Source: Mycobacterium marseillense (lineage in GTDB: Bacteria > Actinomycetota > Actinomycetes > Mycobacteriales > Mycobacteriaceae). From it: a stretch of DNA of 64,000 nt. The notes beneath the pieces are model-generated. The model was not told where the DNA came from. It did not search any database and saw only the letters and a program-made list of their open reading frames with translations. The position numbers and the translations under genes were made by a program. Shown in pieces: positions 37,302 through 46,152 of this stretch. Location of the stretch: NCBI RefSeq assembly GCF_010731675.1, contig NZ_AP022584.1, positions 1,984,001 through 2,048,000 of the forward strand. Reading direction: 5' to 3'. How positions within the stretch are numbered: position 1 is the stretch's first letter; each line of letters begins with the position of its first letter.

Positions 37302-38008
37302 AAGCCTCCCGAGGGCGCGACAACGTAGTGGTCAAACATCGCCTTTGCCACCCGAAACAACCCCGCCAGGAACACCGTCGGGTACAGCACCGCATACCCA
37401 ATCTGCCACGGCTGCAGCGCAACCTGCTCGAACGCGGCGCCAAACATCAGCAACGGTCCCTGTGTCGGGATGGCATACAACAGCGGAGTCGGCCACAAAC
37501 CCGAGTAATTCAGCACTGGCAACGTCATCACTGCGAGCGGGATCGTCGCTGCCAGAAACCAGTCACTGATTGACGCGAACGGCAGCGAGGTGGTGAAACC
37601 TACCAGCAACATCAGCAGTGTCCCGAGCACGGCCCCGACCACCAAGGGCGGCACGGCGTATGCCGAACCAGAGGTCGTCGTCGCTACCACCACCGCAACC
37701 AGTAGCGAGATCAACACCAGCAGAGCGAGTTTCGCGGACAGATACTCCCAGAATCGCAACGGAGTGGAGATTACCGCACCCAGTGTGCGTTCCTGCTTCT
37801 CGAAGAACACCGTGCCCGCGATGAAGAAGAAACCGATGATCGAGATATCACCCGTCAGCACATAGGGTTCGGCGACGGGGCGCAGGCTTGCCGGCATCGG
37901 CAGCAGTACGGCTAGCCAGATCAGTCCCGAAAAGACAGCGGCGTGCAGGAACTTTTGCCGCACTTGCAGTGTAAGTTCCAGCCGCAACGCGCTCACGAGC
38001 CGGCTCAC
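37298..38008 (-). CDS. ABC exporter permease (Rv2687c-type)
   Basis: A 236-residue ABC-2-type permease, partner of the 36534-37301 protein, with about six helices (FSGLIWLAVLLPM, SIIGFFFIAGTVFF, LLVLISLLVAVVVAT). The loop FFEKQERTLGAVISTPL is the predicted contact with the ATPase. Two different permeases and one ATPase would form a heteromeric exporter. GTG 38008 overlaps the ATPase stop by four bases and its own stop overlaps the next start by four bases, so the three genes are translationally coupled. Confidence 0.88.
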   Translation of the reverse strand: MSRLVSALRLELTLQVRQKFLHAAVFSGLIWLAVLLPMPASLRPVAEPYVLTGDISIIGFFFIAGTVFFEKQERTLGAVISTPLRFWEYLSAKLALLVLISLLVAVVVATTTSGSAYAVPPLVVGAVLGTLLMLLVGFTTSLPFASISDWFLAATIPLAVMTLPVLNYSGLWPTPLLYAIPTQGPLLMFGAAFEQVALQPWQIGYAVLYPTVFLAGLFRVAKAMFDHYVVAPSGGL

Positions 38009-38910
38009 GACAGCCGCCGTCCAGTGGTCTCCACGAAGACGTCATCCAGCGAAGCTTCCTTGCTGTGAATGGTCTCGACGTGGTGATCACGCAGCACGGC
38101 GTGGAACGCAGGATCGTCCGCCAGCCCATCCATCGGAAAGTCGGCGGTGTCAAGCCGGCCGTTCTCGCCGCGGTACTCCACGCGTACCAGCCGCTGACCG
38201 CGCGCGATCTTCAGCTCTGTCGGGGTGTCCAGGGCGACGATTCTGCCGTCGACCACGAAGGCGACCCGGTCACACAGCTCATTGGCAGTGGCCATGTCGT
38301 GGGTGGTGAGGAAAACTGTGCAGCCGCGCGCCTTGAGGTCTAGCACCATGTTCTTGACCTTGCGCGCGTTCACCGGGTCCAGCCCTGACGTGGGCTCGTC
38401 GAGGAACAGCAGCTCCGGGTCGTTGATCAGCGCCCGGGCGAACGTCAGCCGCATCTGCATGCCCTTGGAATACTTGCCGACGCGCGTATTGGCGTCGTCG
38501 GTCAGCCCCACGGCCTCAAGCAGCTTCATCGGATCCAGCGTCACGACGTCGTACAGCGACGCGAAGAACCGCAGATTCTCGCACCCGGTCAGTTTCTGAT
38601 AGTGGTTGGGCAGCTCGAAGGAGACGCCGACACGCTGGTAGTAGTCCGGTCCCCACGCCAGCGGATCCCTTCCCCAGACCGAAACCTCGCCACCGTGACC
38701 GCGCAGTAGGCCGATCAGGATCTTTTGGGTGGTCGATTTACCCGCGCCGCTGGGGCCCAGAAACCCGAAGATCTCGCCCCGGCCGACGGTGAACTCCATG
38801 CCCCGGACCGCGGGCTGCGATGCCTTCGGATATGTGAAGGTGAGGTCGCGGACGTGGATCACTTCGGTCGTGAGTTCCGTGGATGTGGCGACGACGGAGA
38901 CGTTCTGCAT
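38005..38910 (-). CDS. ABC exporter ATP-binding protein (Rv2688c-type)
   Basis: A 301-residue ABC ATPase. Walker A is GPSGAGKSTTQ, the Q-loop region VGVSFELPNHYQKL, the signature KYSKGMQMRL, Walker B ELLFLDEPTSGLD, and the switch His in FLTTHDM. The C-terminal domain (about residues 210-301) resembles DrrA-type drug exporters. It powers the two permeases to pump drugs or lipids outwards. ATG 38910 gives the same length as I recall for Rv2688c. It is divergent from a MarR regulator, 153 bases apart, with a palindrome between. Confidence 0.92.
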   Translation of the reverse strand: MQNVSVVATSTELTTEVIHVRDLTFTYPKASQPAVRGMEFTVGRGEIFGFLGPSGAGKSTTQKILIGLLRGHGGEVSVWGRDPLAWGPDYYQRVGVSFELPNHYQKLTGCENLRFFASLYDVVTLDPMKLLEAVGLTDDANTRVGKYSKGMQMRLTFARALINDPELLFLDEPTSGLDPVNARKVKNMVLDLKARGCTVFLTTHDMATANELCDRVAFVVDGRIVALDTPTELKIARGQRLVRVEYRGENGRLDTADFPMDGLADDPAFHAVLRDHHVETIHSKEASLDDVFVETTGRRLS

Positions 38911-39021
38911 GGAAATCGCCCAAACCCCTTTCGGGTCGAGGGCAGTGCACCAATCGTCGCACCGCACAGTCGGATGTCACATTTGCCGACCAGGCTTCCC
39001 GGCGCACCACAAGTTACTATA

Positions 39022-39033
39022 CTGAATATTCAG
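39022..39033. promoter_or_regulatory. Putative MarR operator palindrome
   Basis: CTGAATATTCAG is a perfect 12-bp palindrome in an AT-rich stretch (ACTATACTGAATATTCAGAAAT), 30 bases before the MarR-type start and on the promoter side of the divergent ABC exporter operon. Size and base content fit MarR-family sites. Confidence 0.55.
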
Positions 39034-39063
39034 AAATCTTTGAAGTCTCTGGAAGGGGTTGCC

Positions 39064-39519
39064 GTGGCCGCGGACCAAGGCGATGCGGCCGAACAGCTCG
39101 CGCTCGTACTGGTCAATCACGGGCTGCAACGCATGACCGCCCGGGTGCTGGCCACCCTGCTGTTCACCGAGCAGGCCAGCATGACGATGGGCGAGTTGGC
39201 CGAGCGGCTACAGGCCAGTTCGGGCGCGATCTCGGGCGCGCTCAAAATGCTCACCTCGGTGGGGCTGGCCGAGCGGGTGCCCGCCCCCGGCAGCAGACGG
39301 GATCACTACCGGCTGCGCGACGACGCCTGGGCGACGCTGTTCACCAACCAGAACGTCGTGATATCTGCCATGCAGAGCGCGGCCGACGTAGGGATCGCGG
39401 CGACCGGATCGGATAGCATTGCCGGGCAACGGCTCACACGGATGCGCGACTTCTACGCCTTCATGCTCGACGAGATCCCGGCGATGCTCGAACGCTGGCA
39501 GCAGCAGTCACCCGGCTAG
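39064..39519 (+). CDS. MarR-family transcriptional regulator
   Basis: A 151-residue winged-helix regulator of the GbsR/MarR type: LVLVNHGLQRMTARVLATLLF, the recognition helix TMGELAERLQASSGAISGALKMLTS and wing ERVPAPGSRRDHYRL. GTG 39064 has GGAAGGGG five bases upstream; upstream sequence is open but not protein-like. Divergent from the ABC exporter operon, with the 39022-39033 palindrome between. Likely represses the exporter until a drug or lipid ligand binds. I do not recall this regulator next to the tuberculosis exporter. Its stop overlaps the convergent methyltransferase gene by four bases. Confidence 0.85.
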   Translation: MAADQGDAAEQLALVLVNHGLQRMTARVLATLLFTEQASMTMGELAERLQASSGAISGALKMLTSVGLAERVPAPGSRRDHYRLRDDAWATLFTNQNVVISAMQSAADVGIAATGSDSIAGQRLTRMRDFYAFMLDEIPAMLERWQQQSPG

Positions 39520-40706
39520 GAGGGTCGTGTCAGCAGCGCGACGCATTCGGTGTGATGGGTCAGTGGGAACGCGTCGAATACCTTGATCTTCTCGACGGCA
39601 TAGCCGTGGCCGACGTAGATCCCGATATCGCGCGCGAAAGATGCTGCCTCACAACCGATGTGCACCACCCTCGGGACATCGGCCGCGGCCAGCAGATCGA
39701 TGATCTCGCGCCCGGCGCCCGCCCGGGGCGGATCCAGCACCGCCACATCAGCTTTTGAGGCGCGCCCCCGCTGCGCCTCCAGCGCGCGGCGCACCGAGTC
39801 CGTGACGATCTGCACCTGGGTGAGATCGGCCAGCGCGGTCCGGGCGGCCCGTGTCGACGCGCGCGAGGTATCCACGCTCAGCACCCGCCCCGAGGGACCC
39901 ACGGCCTCGCCGAGCACGGCGGCGAAAACGCCTGCGCCACCGTAGAGGTCCCAGGCACTCATGCCGGAGCCGGCGGCCGCCCACTCGGCGACCAGGCCGC
40001 TGTAGGTCGCCGCGGCGTCGCGGTGCGCCTGCCAGAAGGCGGTCACCGGCACCTGCCAGGTGCGCCCCGCCACCCGCTGCACCGCCTCGTAGCGGCCCTC
40101 CATCACCTTGGTCGCAGTCCGCCTGCCCTGCCGCAGGGTGCGCACCACGTGGCGCGCGCCGTCGTCGTCGACGGCCACGTGCAGCTGGGCGGCCGCCGGC
40201 CACTCGGTCTGGGCGATCCCGTCGAGCATGCCGTCCGGCAGCTGCGCACAGCGCAGGTCGGTCACCAAATCGTCGCTGTGGTAACGGTGAAACCCCGGAC
40301 GGCGGTCGGTCCCCACGTCGAGGCGAACGCGGGTGCGCCAGCCCGTGGGACCTGACGACAGCGATTCGGCCTCGCCGCTCCAGCGGTGCCCGCCCAGGCG
40401 CTCCAGCTGATTGGCCACGACCTCGGCCTTGAGCGCACGCGCCAGCTCGGGAGTGGCGAACGCCAGGTCGCAGCAGCCGGCGCCGTCGACGCCGGCGATC
40501 GGGCACAGCGACGCCGTACGGCCATCCGCCGGCTCGAGAACCTCGACAACCTCTGCGTGCCAATAGGATCCGCGATCCGCGGTCACCCGGACCCGCACCC
40601 GCTCACCGGGCAGTGCGTACCGGACGAACACCACCCGGCCCTCGTGATGCGCCACGCAGCTGCCACCGTTGGCCGGGGCGCCGGCGGTCAACGTCAGCTC
40701 CCCCAT
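39516..40706 (-). CDS. TrmA/RumA-type RNA (uracil-5-)methyltransferase (Rv2689c-type)
   Basis: A 396-residue protein with an N-terminal TRAM-like domain (GSCVAHHEGRVVFVRYALPGERVRVRV) and a C-terminal SAM-binding methyltransferase domain. Sites include WDLYGGAGVFAAVLGEA (SAM motif I), VAVLDPPRAGAG (motif IV) and HIGCEAASFARD with the catalytic Cys. It would methylate uridine in tRNA or rRNA. ATG 40706 (MGELTLTAGAPANGG) chosen; a TTG at 40751 overlapping the permease stop (TTGA) would add 15 residues. Convergent with the MarR gene. Confidence 0.85.
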   Translation of the reverse strand: MGELTLTAGAPANGGSCVAHHEGRVVFVRYALPGERVRVRVTADRGSYWHAEVVEVLEPADGRTASLCPIAGVDGAGCCDLAFATPELARALKAEVVANQLERLGGHRWSGEAESLSSGPTGWRTRVRLDVGTDRRPGFHRYHSDDLVTDLRCAQLPDGMLDGIAQTEWPAAAQLHVAVDDDGARHVVRTLRQGRRTATKVMEGRYEAVQRVAGRTWQVPVTAFWQAHRDAAATYSGLVAEWAAAGSGMSAWDLYGGAGVFAAVLGEAVGPSGRVLSVDTSRASTRAARTALADLTQVQIVTDSVRRALEAQRGRASKADVAVLDPPRAGAGREIIDLLAAADVPRVVHIGCEAASFARDIGIYVGHGYAVEKIKVFDAFPLTHHTECVALLTRPS

Positions 40707-40747
40707 CGCGGGCGATGCCCCGCGCGGTGCGCGGGTCGATTCGCGGG

Positions 40748-42742
40748 TCAATCGAAAATACCCCGACGTGCGTCGCCCGGCGCCACGTGCGGCTGCAACG
40801 TCTTGCGCCGTTCCGACGAGCTGAGTTGCCACGGAACCGAAGTCACCATGACGCCGGGCATGAACAGCAACCGGCCCTTGAGCCGCAGCGCGCTCTGGTT
40901 ATGCAGCACCTGCTCCCACCAGTGCCCCACCACATACTCGGGGATGAAGACCGTAACCACGGTGCGCGGCGACTCCTCCCGGGCCCGCTTCACGTATTCC
41001 AGTACGGGACGGGTGATTTCGCGATACGGCGAGGCGATGACCTTGAGGGGAACGCTGATATCGCTTTCCTCCCACTTGTGCACCAGCTCCCGGGTTTCCG
41101 CGTCGTCGACGCTGACCGTCACGGCCTCGAGGACGTCGGGACGGGTCGCCCTGGCGTAGGCCAGCGCGCGCAGCGTCGGCAGGTGCAACTTCGACACCAG
41201 CACCACGGCGTGGTTACGGCTGGGCAACACCACGTCCTCCTGGTCCTCCTCCTGCTTCGTCAATTCGCGGTTCACGGTGTTGTAGTGCCGGTGAATCATC
41301 TTCATGATGCCGAACACCAAGCTCATCGCGAACAGGGCGATCCACGCCCCGGCCACGAACTTGGTGACGAGCACCACCAGCAAAACCGTGCCGGTGGAAA
41401 GCAATCCGACCGTGTTGACCACCCGCGAGCGCATCATCTTGCGCCGCGCTCCCGGATCGGTCTCGGTGCGCAGCAACCGGGTCCAGTGCCGCACCATGCC
41501 GATCTGGCTCAGCGTGAACGAAATGAACACACCGACGATGTAGAGCTGGATCAGCGCGGTGACCTCGCCGCGGAACGCCACGATCGCCAGCACCGCCACG
41601 CCGGACAAAAACAGGATTCCGTTGGAGAACGCCAACCGGTCTCCGCGCGTGTGCAATTGGCGCGGAAGGTAGCTGTGCTGGGCCAGGATCGAACCGAGCA
41701 CCGGGAACCCGTTGAACGCGGTGTTGGCCGCCAGCACCAGAATGAGTGCCGTCACCGTGGCGATCAGCAGGAACCCGACGTGAAAGTTGCCGAACACCGC
41801 CTGCGCCAGCTGGGCGACCAGAGTCTTCTGGTAGTAGCCCTTCGGTGCCCCGCTCAGCTGCGTCGCGGGATCCTCGACCAGCTGAACGCCGATCTTCTCG
41901 GCCAGCACGATGATGCCCATCAGCAGGGTGACCGCGATCGCGCCCAGCATCAGCAGCGTCGTCGCCGCGTTGCGCGACTTGGGTTTCTGAAATGCCGGCA
42001 CCCCGTTGCTGATCGCCTCGACACCCGTGAGCGCCGCGCACCCCGAGGAAAACGACCGCGCCACCAAGAACGCCAGGGCGAAGCCGACGACCTGCCCGTG
42101 CTCGGCGTGCATCTGGAACCCGGCGGATTCCGCCCGCAACGGATCACCCAGCACGAAGATCCGGAACAGGCCCCAGCCGATCATCACGAGCACCCCGACG
42201 ATGAACGCATAGGTCGGGATGGCGAACGCCACCCCCGATTCGCGCACCCCACGCAGGTTCAGCGCCATCACGAGCAGGATGGAGGCCACGCAGAAGAACA
42301 CCTTGTGTTCGGCCACGATCGGGATGGCCGAGCCGATGTTCGCCATCGCCGAGGCCGTCGAAACCGCCACGGTCAGAACGTAATCCACCATCAGAGCGCT
42401 CGCCACGACCAGGCCCGCCGTCTCGCCGAGGTTGGTGGTGACCACCTCGTAGTCCCCGCCGCCGGACGGGTAGGCGTGGACGTTCTGGCGGTAGCTGGCC
42501 ACCACCACCAACATGACCGCCGCCACGGCGAGCCCGATCCACGGCGTCAGCGCATACGCCGACACCCCCGCCACCGAGAGCATGAGGAAGACCTCCTCGG
42601 GCGCGTAGGCCACCGAGGACAACGCGTCGGAGGCGAACACCGGCAAGGCGATCCGCTTGGGCAGCAGCGTGTGGCTGAGCCGGTCGCTGCGAAACGGCCG
42701 ACCGATAAGCAACCGACGAGTGGCGGTTGAAAGTTTGGACAC
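40748..42742 (-). CDS. APC-superfamily permease (Rv2690c-type)
   Basis: A 664-residue membrane transporter with about twelve helices in the first 430 residues and a cytoplasmic C-terminal domain of about 170 residues (HAVVLVSKLHLPTLRAL...). Motifs typical of APC amino-acid or K+ permeases include DALSSVAYAPEE (start of helix 1) and PSGGGDYEVVTTNLG. Close relatives include KimA-type potassium importers, which fits the divergent neighbours ceoB/ceoC, TrkA-type K+ regulators. GTG 42742 is chosen as closest to the tuberculosis length; the open frame extends 27 codons further. Confidence 0.88.
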   Translation of the reverse strand: MSKLSTATRRLLIGRPFRSDRLSHTLLPKRIALPVFASDALSSVAYAPEEVFLMLSVAGVSAYALTPWIGLAVAAVMLVVVASYRQNVHAYPSGGGDYEVVTTNLGETAGLVVASALMVDYVLTVAVSTASAMANIGSAIPIVAEHKVFFCVASILLVMALNLRGVRESGVAFAIPTYAFIVGVLVMIGWGLFRIFVLGDPLRAESAGFQMHAEHGQVVGFALAFLVARSFSSGCAALTGVEAISNGVPAFQKPKSRNAATTLLMLGAIAVTLLMGIIVLAEKIGVQLVEDPATQLSGAPKGYYQKTLVAQLAQAVFGNFHVGFLLIATVTALILVLAANTAFNGFPVLGSILAQHSYLPRQLHTRGDRLAFSNGILFLSGVAVLAIVAFRGEVTALIQLYIVGVFISFTLSQIGMVRHWTRLLRTETDPGARRKMMRSRVVNTVGLLSTGTVLLVVLVTKFVAGAWIALFAMSLVFGIMKMIHRHYNTVNRELTKQEEDQEDVVLPSRNHAVVLVSKLHLPTLRALAYARATRPDVLEAVTVSVDDAETRELVHKWEESDISVPLKVIASPYREITRPVLEYVKRAREESPRTVVTVFIPEYVVGHWWEQVLHNQSALRLKGRLLFMPGVMVTSVPWQLSSSERRKTLQPHVAPGDARRGIFD

Positions 42743-42769
42743 GAGAGCCAAGAGTAAGCCCAGACGGGT

Positions 42770-42798
42770 TTGACGGTAGCGTTCGTGGACGAGAATGT
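42770..42798 (+). promoter_or_regulatory. Candidate promoter of ceoB
   Basis: TTGACG (-35, 42770-42775) is followed after 17 bases by GAATGT (-10, 42793-42798), pointing to a start near 42805, about 65 bases before ceoB. Inferred by pattern only. Confidence 0.35.
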
Positions 42799-42870
42799 TC
42801 GCCGACCGAAACGGCTTGCCCACGTGCGTTGCCGACGAAGGGCGCAGGACGCGGCCGAGAGGACCAGCAA

Positions 42871-43536
42871 GTGCGAGTAGTAGTGATGGGCTGCGGCCGT
42901 GTCGGCTCCTCGGTCGCCGACGGGCTGTCCCGCATCGGTCACGACGTGGCGGTCATCGACCGCGACAGCACGGCCTTCAACCGGCTCAGCCCCGAATACG
43001 CCGGCGAGCGCGTCCTGGGGCAGGGATTCGACCGAGATGTACTGCTGAGGGCCGGTATCGAAGAGGCGGACGCGTTCGCCGCGGTGTCTTCCGGTGACAA
43101 CTCCAATATCATCTCGGCGCGCCTGGCGCGGGAGACGTTCGGCGTCAAGCGGGTCGTGGCGCGCATCTACGACGCCAAGCGCGCCGAGGTCTACGAGCGC
43201 CTGGGCATCCCGACCATCGCGACCGTGCCCTGGACCACCGATCGCCTGCTCAATGCGCTGCTGCGGGAGACCGAGACGGCCAAGTGGCGCGACCCGACCG
43301 GCACGGTCGCCGTCTCCGAGGTGGTCCTGCACGAGGACTGGATCGGTCACCGGGTCACCGATCTCGAGCAGGCCACCGGCGCCCGGGTGGCCTTCCTGAT
43401 CCGATTCGGGGCCGGCGTCCTGCCCGAGCCCAAGTCGGTGATCCAGGCCGGCGACCAGGTCTATGTCGCGGCGATATCCGGCCGCGCCGCCGAGGCGGTG
43501 GCCATCGCCGCGCTACCGCCGAGCGAAGACCTGTGA
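42871..43536 (+). CDS. ceoB: TrkA-type potassium uptake regulatory protein CeoB
   Basis: A 221-residue TrkA protein: N-terminal Rossmann RCK domain with VVMGCGRVGSSVADGL (about residues 4-19) and acidic VIDRD for NAD(H), then a C-terminal TrkA_C domain (about 135-215). It gates a K+ transport partner in response to nucleotide. GTG 42871 with GAGAGGACC upstream. Together with ceoC and the divergent APC permease it forms a K+ handling locus; the permease is the likely partner by position. Confidence 0.9.
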   Translation: MRVVVMGCGRVGSSVADGLSRIGHDVAVIDRDSTAFNRLSPEYAGERVLGQGFDRDVLLRAGIEEADAFAAVSSGDNSNIISARLARETFGVKRVVARIYDAKRAEVYERLGIPTIATVPWTTDRLLNALLRETETAKWRDPTGTVAVSEVVLHEDWIGHRVTDLEQATGARVAFLIRFGAGVLPEPKSVIQAGDQVYVAAISGRAAEAVAIAALPPSEDL

Positions 43537-43572
43537 TGAATTCGAGGGACAGGCTTTGAGGAGACGGCGCAT

Positions 43573-44229
43573 ATGAAGGTAGCGGTTGCCGGTGCCGGTG
43601 CGGTCGGTCGCTCGGTCACGCGGGAACTGATCGGCAACGGCCACGACGTGACGTTGATCGAGCGCAACCCCGACCACGTCGACGTCGACGCCATCCCGGC
43701 CGCGCACTGGCGCCTGGGCGACGCGTGCGAGTTGACGCTGCTGGAATCGGTGCACATGCAGGAGTTCGACGTGGTCGTCGCCGCCACCGGCGACGACAAG
43801 GCCAACGTCGTGCTAAGCCTCTTGGCCAAAACCGAATTCGCGGTGCCCCGCGTAGTGGCCCGGGTCAACGACCCGCGCAACGAGTGGCTGTTCACCGACG
43901 CCTGGGGCGTCGACGTCGCGGTGTCGACGCCGCGCATGCTGGCGTCGCTCATCGAGGAGGCCGTCGCCGTCGGTGATCTCGTGCGGCTGATGGAGTTCCG
44001 CAAGGGGCAGGCCAACCTCGTCGAGATCACCCTGCCCGACGACACGCCGTGGGGCGGCAAGCCGGTGCGCAAACTGCAGCTGCCGCGCGACACCTCGCTG
44101 GTGACGATCCTGCGCGGCCCGCGGGTCATCGTGCCCGAGGAGGACGAGCCGCTGGAGGGCGGCGACGAGCTGCTCTTCGTGGCGGTCGCCGAGGCCGAAG
44201 AGGAGTTGCAGAAGCTGCTGTTGGGCTAA
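43573..44229 (+). CDS. ceoC: TrkA-type potassium uptake regulatory protein CeoC
   Basis: A 218-residue TrkA paralogue of CeoB: MKVAVAGAGAVGRSVTREL (Rossmann motif), VTLIERNPDHVD, VVVAATGDDKANVV, and a C-terminal TrkA_C domain (RLMEFRKGQANLVEITLP). It lies 36 bases after ceoB with GAGGAGA upstream of ATG 43573. CeoB and CeoC probably form a heteromeric regulator ring. Its stop overlaps the convergent DUF3159 gene by four bases. Confidence 0.9.
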   Translation: MKVAVAGAGAVGRSVTRELIGNGHDVTLIERNPDHVDVDAIPAAHWRLGDACELTLLESVHMQEFDVVVAATGDDKANVVLSLLAKTEFAVPRVVARVNDPRNEWLFTDAWGVDVAVSTPRMLASLIEEAVAVGDLVRLMEFRKGQANLVEITLPDDTPWGGKPVRKLQLPRDTSLVTILRGPRVIVPEEDEPLEGGDELLFVAVAEAEEELQKLLLG

Positions 44230-44933
44230 TCGCCCACCGTGCGGGGCGCCAGTTCGGCCCCCGCGGCGATGGCGCGCTGGGCCGACTTGATCGCCGCGTA
44301 GGTCGCCAGCGCGGCCAGCACGGTCAGCGGCCAGCCCATCCCGATCCGCGCCGCCGCGAGCCACCCGGTGCGATCGGCGTCGTAGAGCAGCCCCTGGACC
44401 ACGAAGCGGGCGGCGAACACCAGCACCCAGCCCACCGACGCGATGTCGAACGCCAGGACGGCCCGGGGAACGCTGCGCCAGGCGTCGCCGCGCCCGCTGG
44501 CCCAGCTCCACGCGTAGCCCACCAGCGGCCGCCGGATCAGCACCGACGCCGCCACGACCACCGCCCACACCAGCGACATCCAGATGCCCAGCAGGAAATA
44601 GCCCTTGGACTCCCCCAGCACGTAGGCGATCAGCGCGCACAGCGCCACCCCGAAGAACCCGGAGAACGCGGGTTGCGGGGAATCCCGCCGAATCAGCCGC
44701 CACACCAGGACCAGCGCGGCGACCCCCAGCGCGGCCGCGATGGCCGGGACGAGCCCCGACACGCTCGAGGCGATGACGAAGACGATCACCGGGAGCGAGG
44801 AGTAGATGACGCCGCTGACACCGCCCGCCTGCGCCAGCAGGCGCTCGGGACTGATGCGGCTAGCGGTTTGTTCCGATGTGCCCGGCTCCCGGCCGGGCGG
44901 GGTTGGCCCGCCGAAGCCTTCTGGGACGGTCAC
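44226..44933 (-). CDS. DUF3159 membrane protein (Rv2693c-type)
   Basis: A 235-residue membrane protein with about six helices (IYSSLPVIVFVIASSV, FGVALCALIAYVLG, GIWMSLVWAVVVAASV, AFDIASVGWVLVFAARF), matching the actinobacterial DUF3159 family, related in shape to intracellular septation protein A-like proteins. Function unknown. GTG 44933 overlaps the stop of the OB-fold gene by four bases (GTGA), so it is coupled to it, as in M. tuberculosis. Confidence 0.8.
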   Translation of the reverse strand: MTVPEGFGGPTPPGREPGTSEQTASRISPERLLAQAGGVSGVIYSSLPVIVFVIASSVSGLVPAIAAALGVAALVLVWRLIRRDSPQPAFSGFFGVALCALIAYVLGESKGYFLLGIWMSLVWAVVVAASVLIRRPLVGYAWSWASGRGDAWRSVPRAVLAFDIASVGWVLVFAARFVVQGLLYDADRTGWLAAARIGMGWPLTVLAALATYAAIKSAQRAIAAGAELAPRTVGD

Positions 44934-45298
44934 CGTTGAATTTCGTAGTGCGGGTTGTAGATCGCCTTGGTTCCGTTCTCGAGCTTGCCGAGGCGACCCC
45001 GCACGCGCAGGGTGCGGCCCGAGTCGATGCCGGGGATGCGGCGCTGGCCCAGCCACACGAGCGTGACGGTGTCGCTGCCGTCGAACAATTCGGCGCGCAC
45101 TCCACCGGCGCAGGCCCTGCCGTTGCATTCCACGCTGCGCAGCGTGCCGACCATCGTGACCTCCTGGCCACGCTCGCAATCGATAGCCCGTTGCGCTCCG
45201 GTGCTTGCGACTTCGTCGGACAGTTCCTCAGAGTCGCGCTGCTCCGGATCCTCTGTCAACCGACGGGTCAGCCGGCGCAGATACCCTTGGGCCCCCAT
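44930..45298 (-). CDS. OB-fold nucleic-acid-binding protein (Rv2694c-type)
   Basis: A 122-residue protein with a basic N-terminal helix (MGAQGYLRRLTRRLT) and an OB-fold of the tRNA_anti type (about 45-120): EVTMVGTLRSVECNGRACAGGVRAELFDG, TLVWLGQRRIPGI, GRTLRVRGRLG. OB folds of this kind bind RNA or DNA; a role with single-stranded nucleic acid is inferred. ATG 45298 chosen, giving the length I recall for Rv2694c; the open frame extends upstream without conservation. Confidence 0.82.
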   Translation of the reverse strand: MGAQGYLRRLTRRLTEDPEQRDSEELSDEVASTGAQRAIDCERGQEVTMVGTLRSVECNGRACAGGVRAELFDGSDTVTLVWLGQRRIPGIDSGRTLRVRGRLGKLENGTKAIYNPHYEIQR

Positions 45299-45419
45299 GG
45301 CCACTCCTGACAATGCTGATAAGCCTCGACGCTTCCATTTATGCCAACGGACACCGTAGACCTCTTGGTTCCCCAGCGCCAACCGACTCAAACGTGATGT
45401 TGGACCGCAGGTCAACGCC

Positions 45420-46136
45420 GTGCACTATCGAGGGGTGGTGGTCGATCTGAACCGCGTCACGACGGTGTTGTTGCCCGGCACCGGCTCCGATGACGACTAC
45501 GTTCACCGGGCGTTCTCGCGCCCGATCGCCGAGGTTGGGGGCGTGCTGGTGACCCCGGCGCCGCGCCCCGACCAGCTGGTCGACGGCTACCTGGCGGCCC
45601 TGGATGCCGCGGCGCGCGAAGGCCCGATCGCCGTCGGCGGCGTGTCGATCGGAGCGGCGGTGGCGGCGGCGTGGGCGCTGGCCCATCCGGACCGGACGGT
45701 CGCGGTGCTGGCCGCGCTGCCGGCGTGGGCGGGCGCGCCGGGTGAGGCGCCGGCCGCCCTCGCGGCGCGGTATTCGGCCTCCCAATTGCGCGCCGACGGC
45801 CTGGCGGCGACGACCATCCAGATGCGGGCGTCCAGCCCGCCGTGGCTGGCCGACGAGCTGACCCGATCGTGGGGCGCCCAGTGGCCGCACCTGCCGGACG
45901 CCATGGAAGAGGCGGCCGCCTACGTCGCGCCGAGCTGCGACGAGTTGGCCGGGCTGGCCTCGCCGCTGGCGGTGGCGGCCGCGGTCGACGATCCGATCCA
46001 TCCGCTGCAGGCCGGTGTCGACTGGGTCGCCGCGGCGCCGCGCGCGGCGCTGCGCATGGTGACGCTGGATGAGATCGGGGCGGATCCCGCCGCGCTGGGC
46101 GCGGCCTGCCTGCAGGCGCTGGCCGAGCTGAGCTAG
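45420..46136 (+). CDS. Alpha/beta hydrolase (Rv2695-type)
   Basis: A 238-residue alpha/beta hydrolase. The nucleophile elbow is AVGGVSIGAAVA (G-x-S-x-G, Ser near residue 76), the oxyanion region VTTVLLPGTGSDDDY, and a late acid in VAAAVDDPIHPL with His. Likely esterase or acyl-hydrolase in the cytosol, substrate unknown. Start could be GTG 45420, 45435 or 45438; the downstream pair follow GAGGGG closely. Divergent from the OB-fold gene, as in M. tuberculosis. Confidence 0.8.
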   Translation: MHYRGVVVDLNRVTTVLLPGTGSDDDYVHRAFSRPIAEVGGVLVTPAPRPDQLVDGYLAALDAAAREGPIAVGGVSIGAAVAAAWALAHPDRTVAVLAALPAWAGAPGEAPAALAARYSASQLRADGLAATTIQMRASSPPWLADELTRSWGAQWPHLPDAMEEAAAYVAPSCDELAGLASPLAVAAAVDDPIHPLQAGVDWVAAAPRAALRMVTLDEIGADPAALGAACLQALAELS

Positions 46137-46152
46137 CCGGCCCGCTCGGAGC

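Noticed and set aside
39001..39063. Longer MarR start within the promoter
   Set aside because: The frame is open, but the start would place the operator-like palindrome inside the coding region and the product there is unlike the family.
40613..42730. A plus-strand reading frame of 705 codons opposite the APC permease
   Set aside because: His/Gln/Arg-rich shadow of a membrane protein gene; no known domain.
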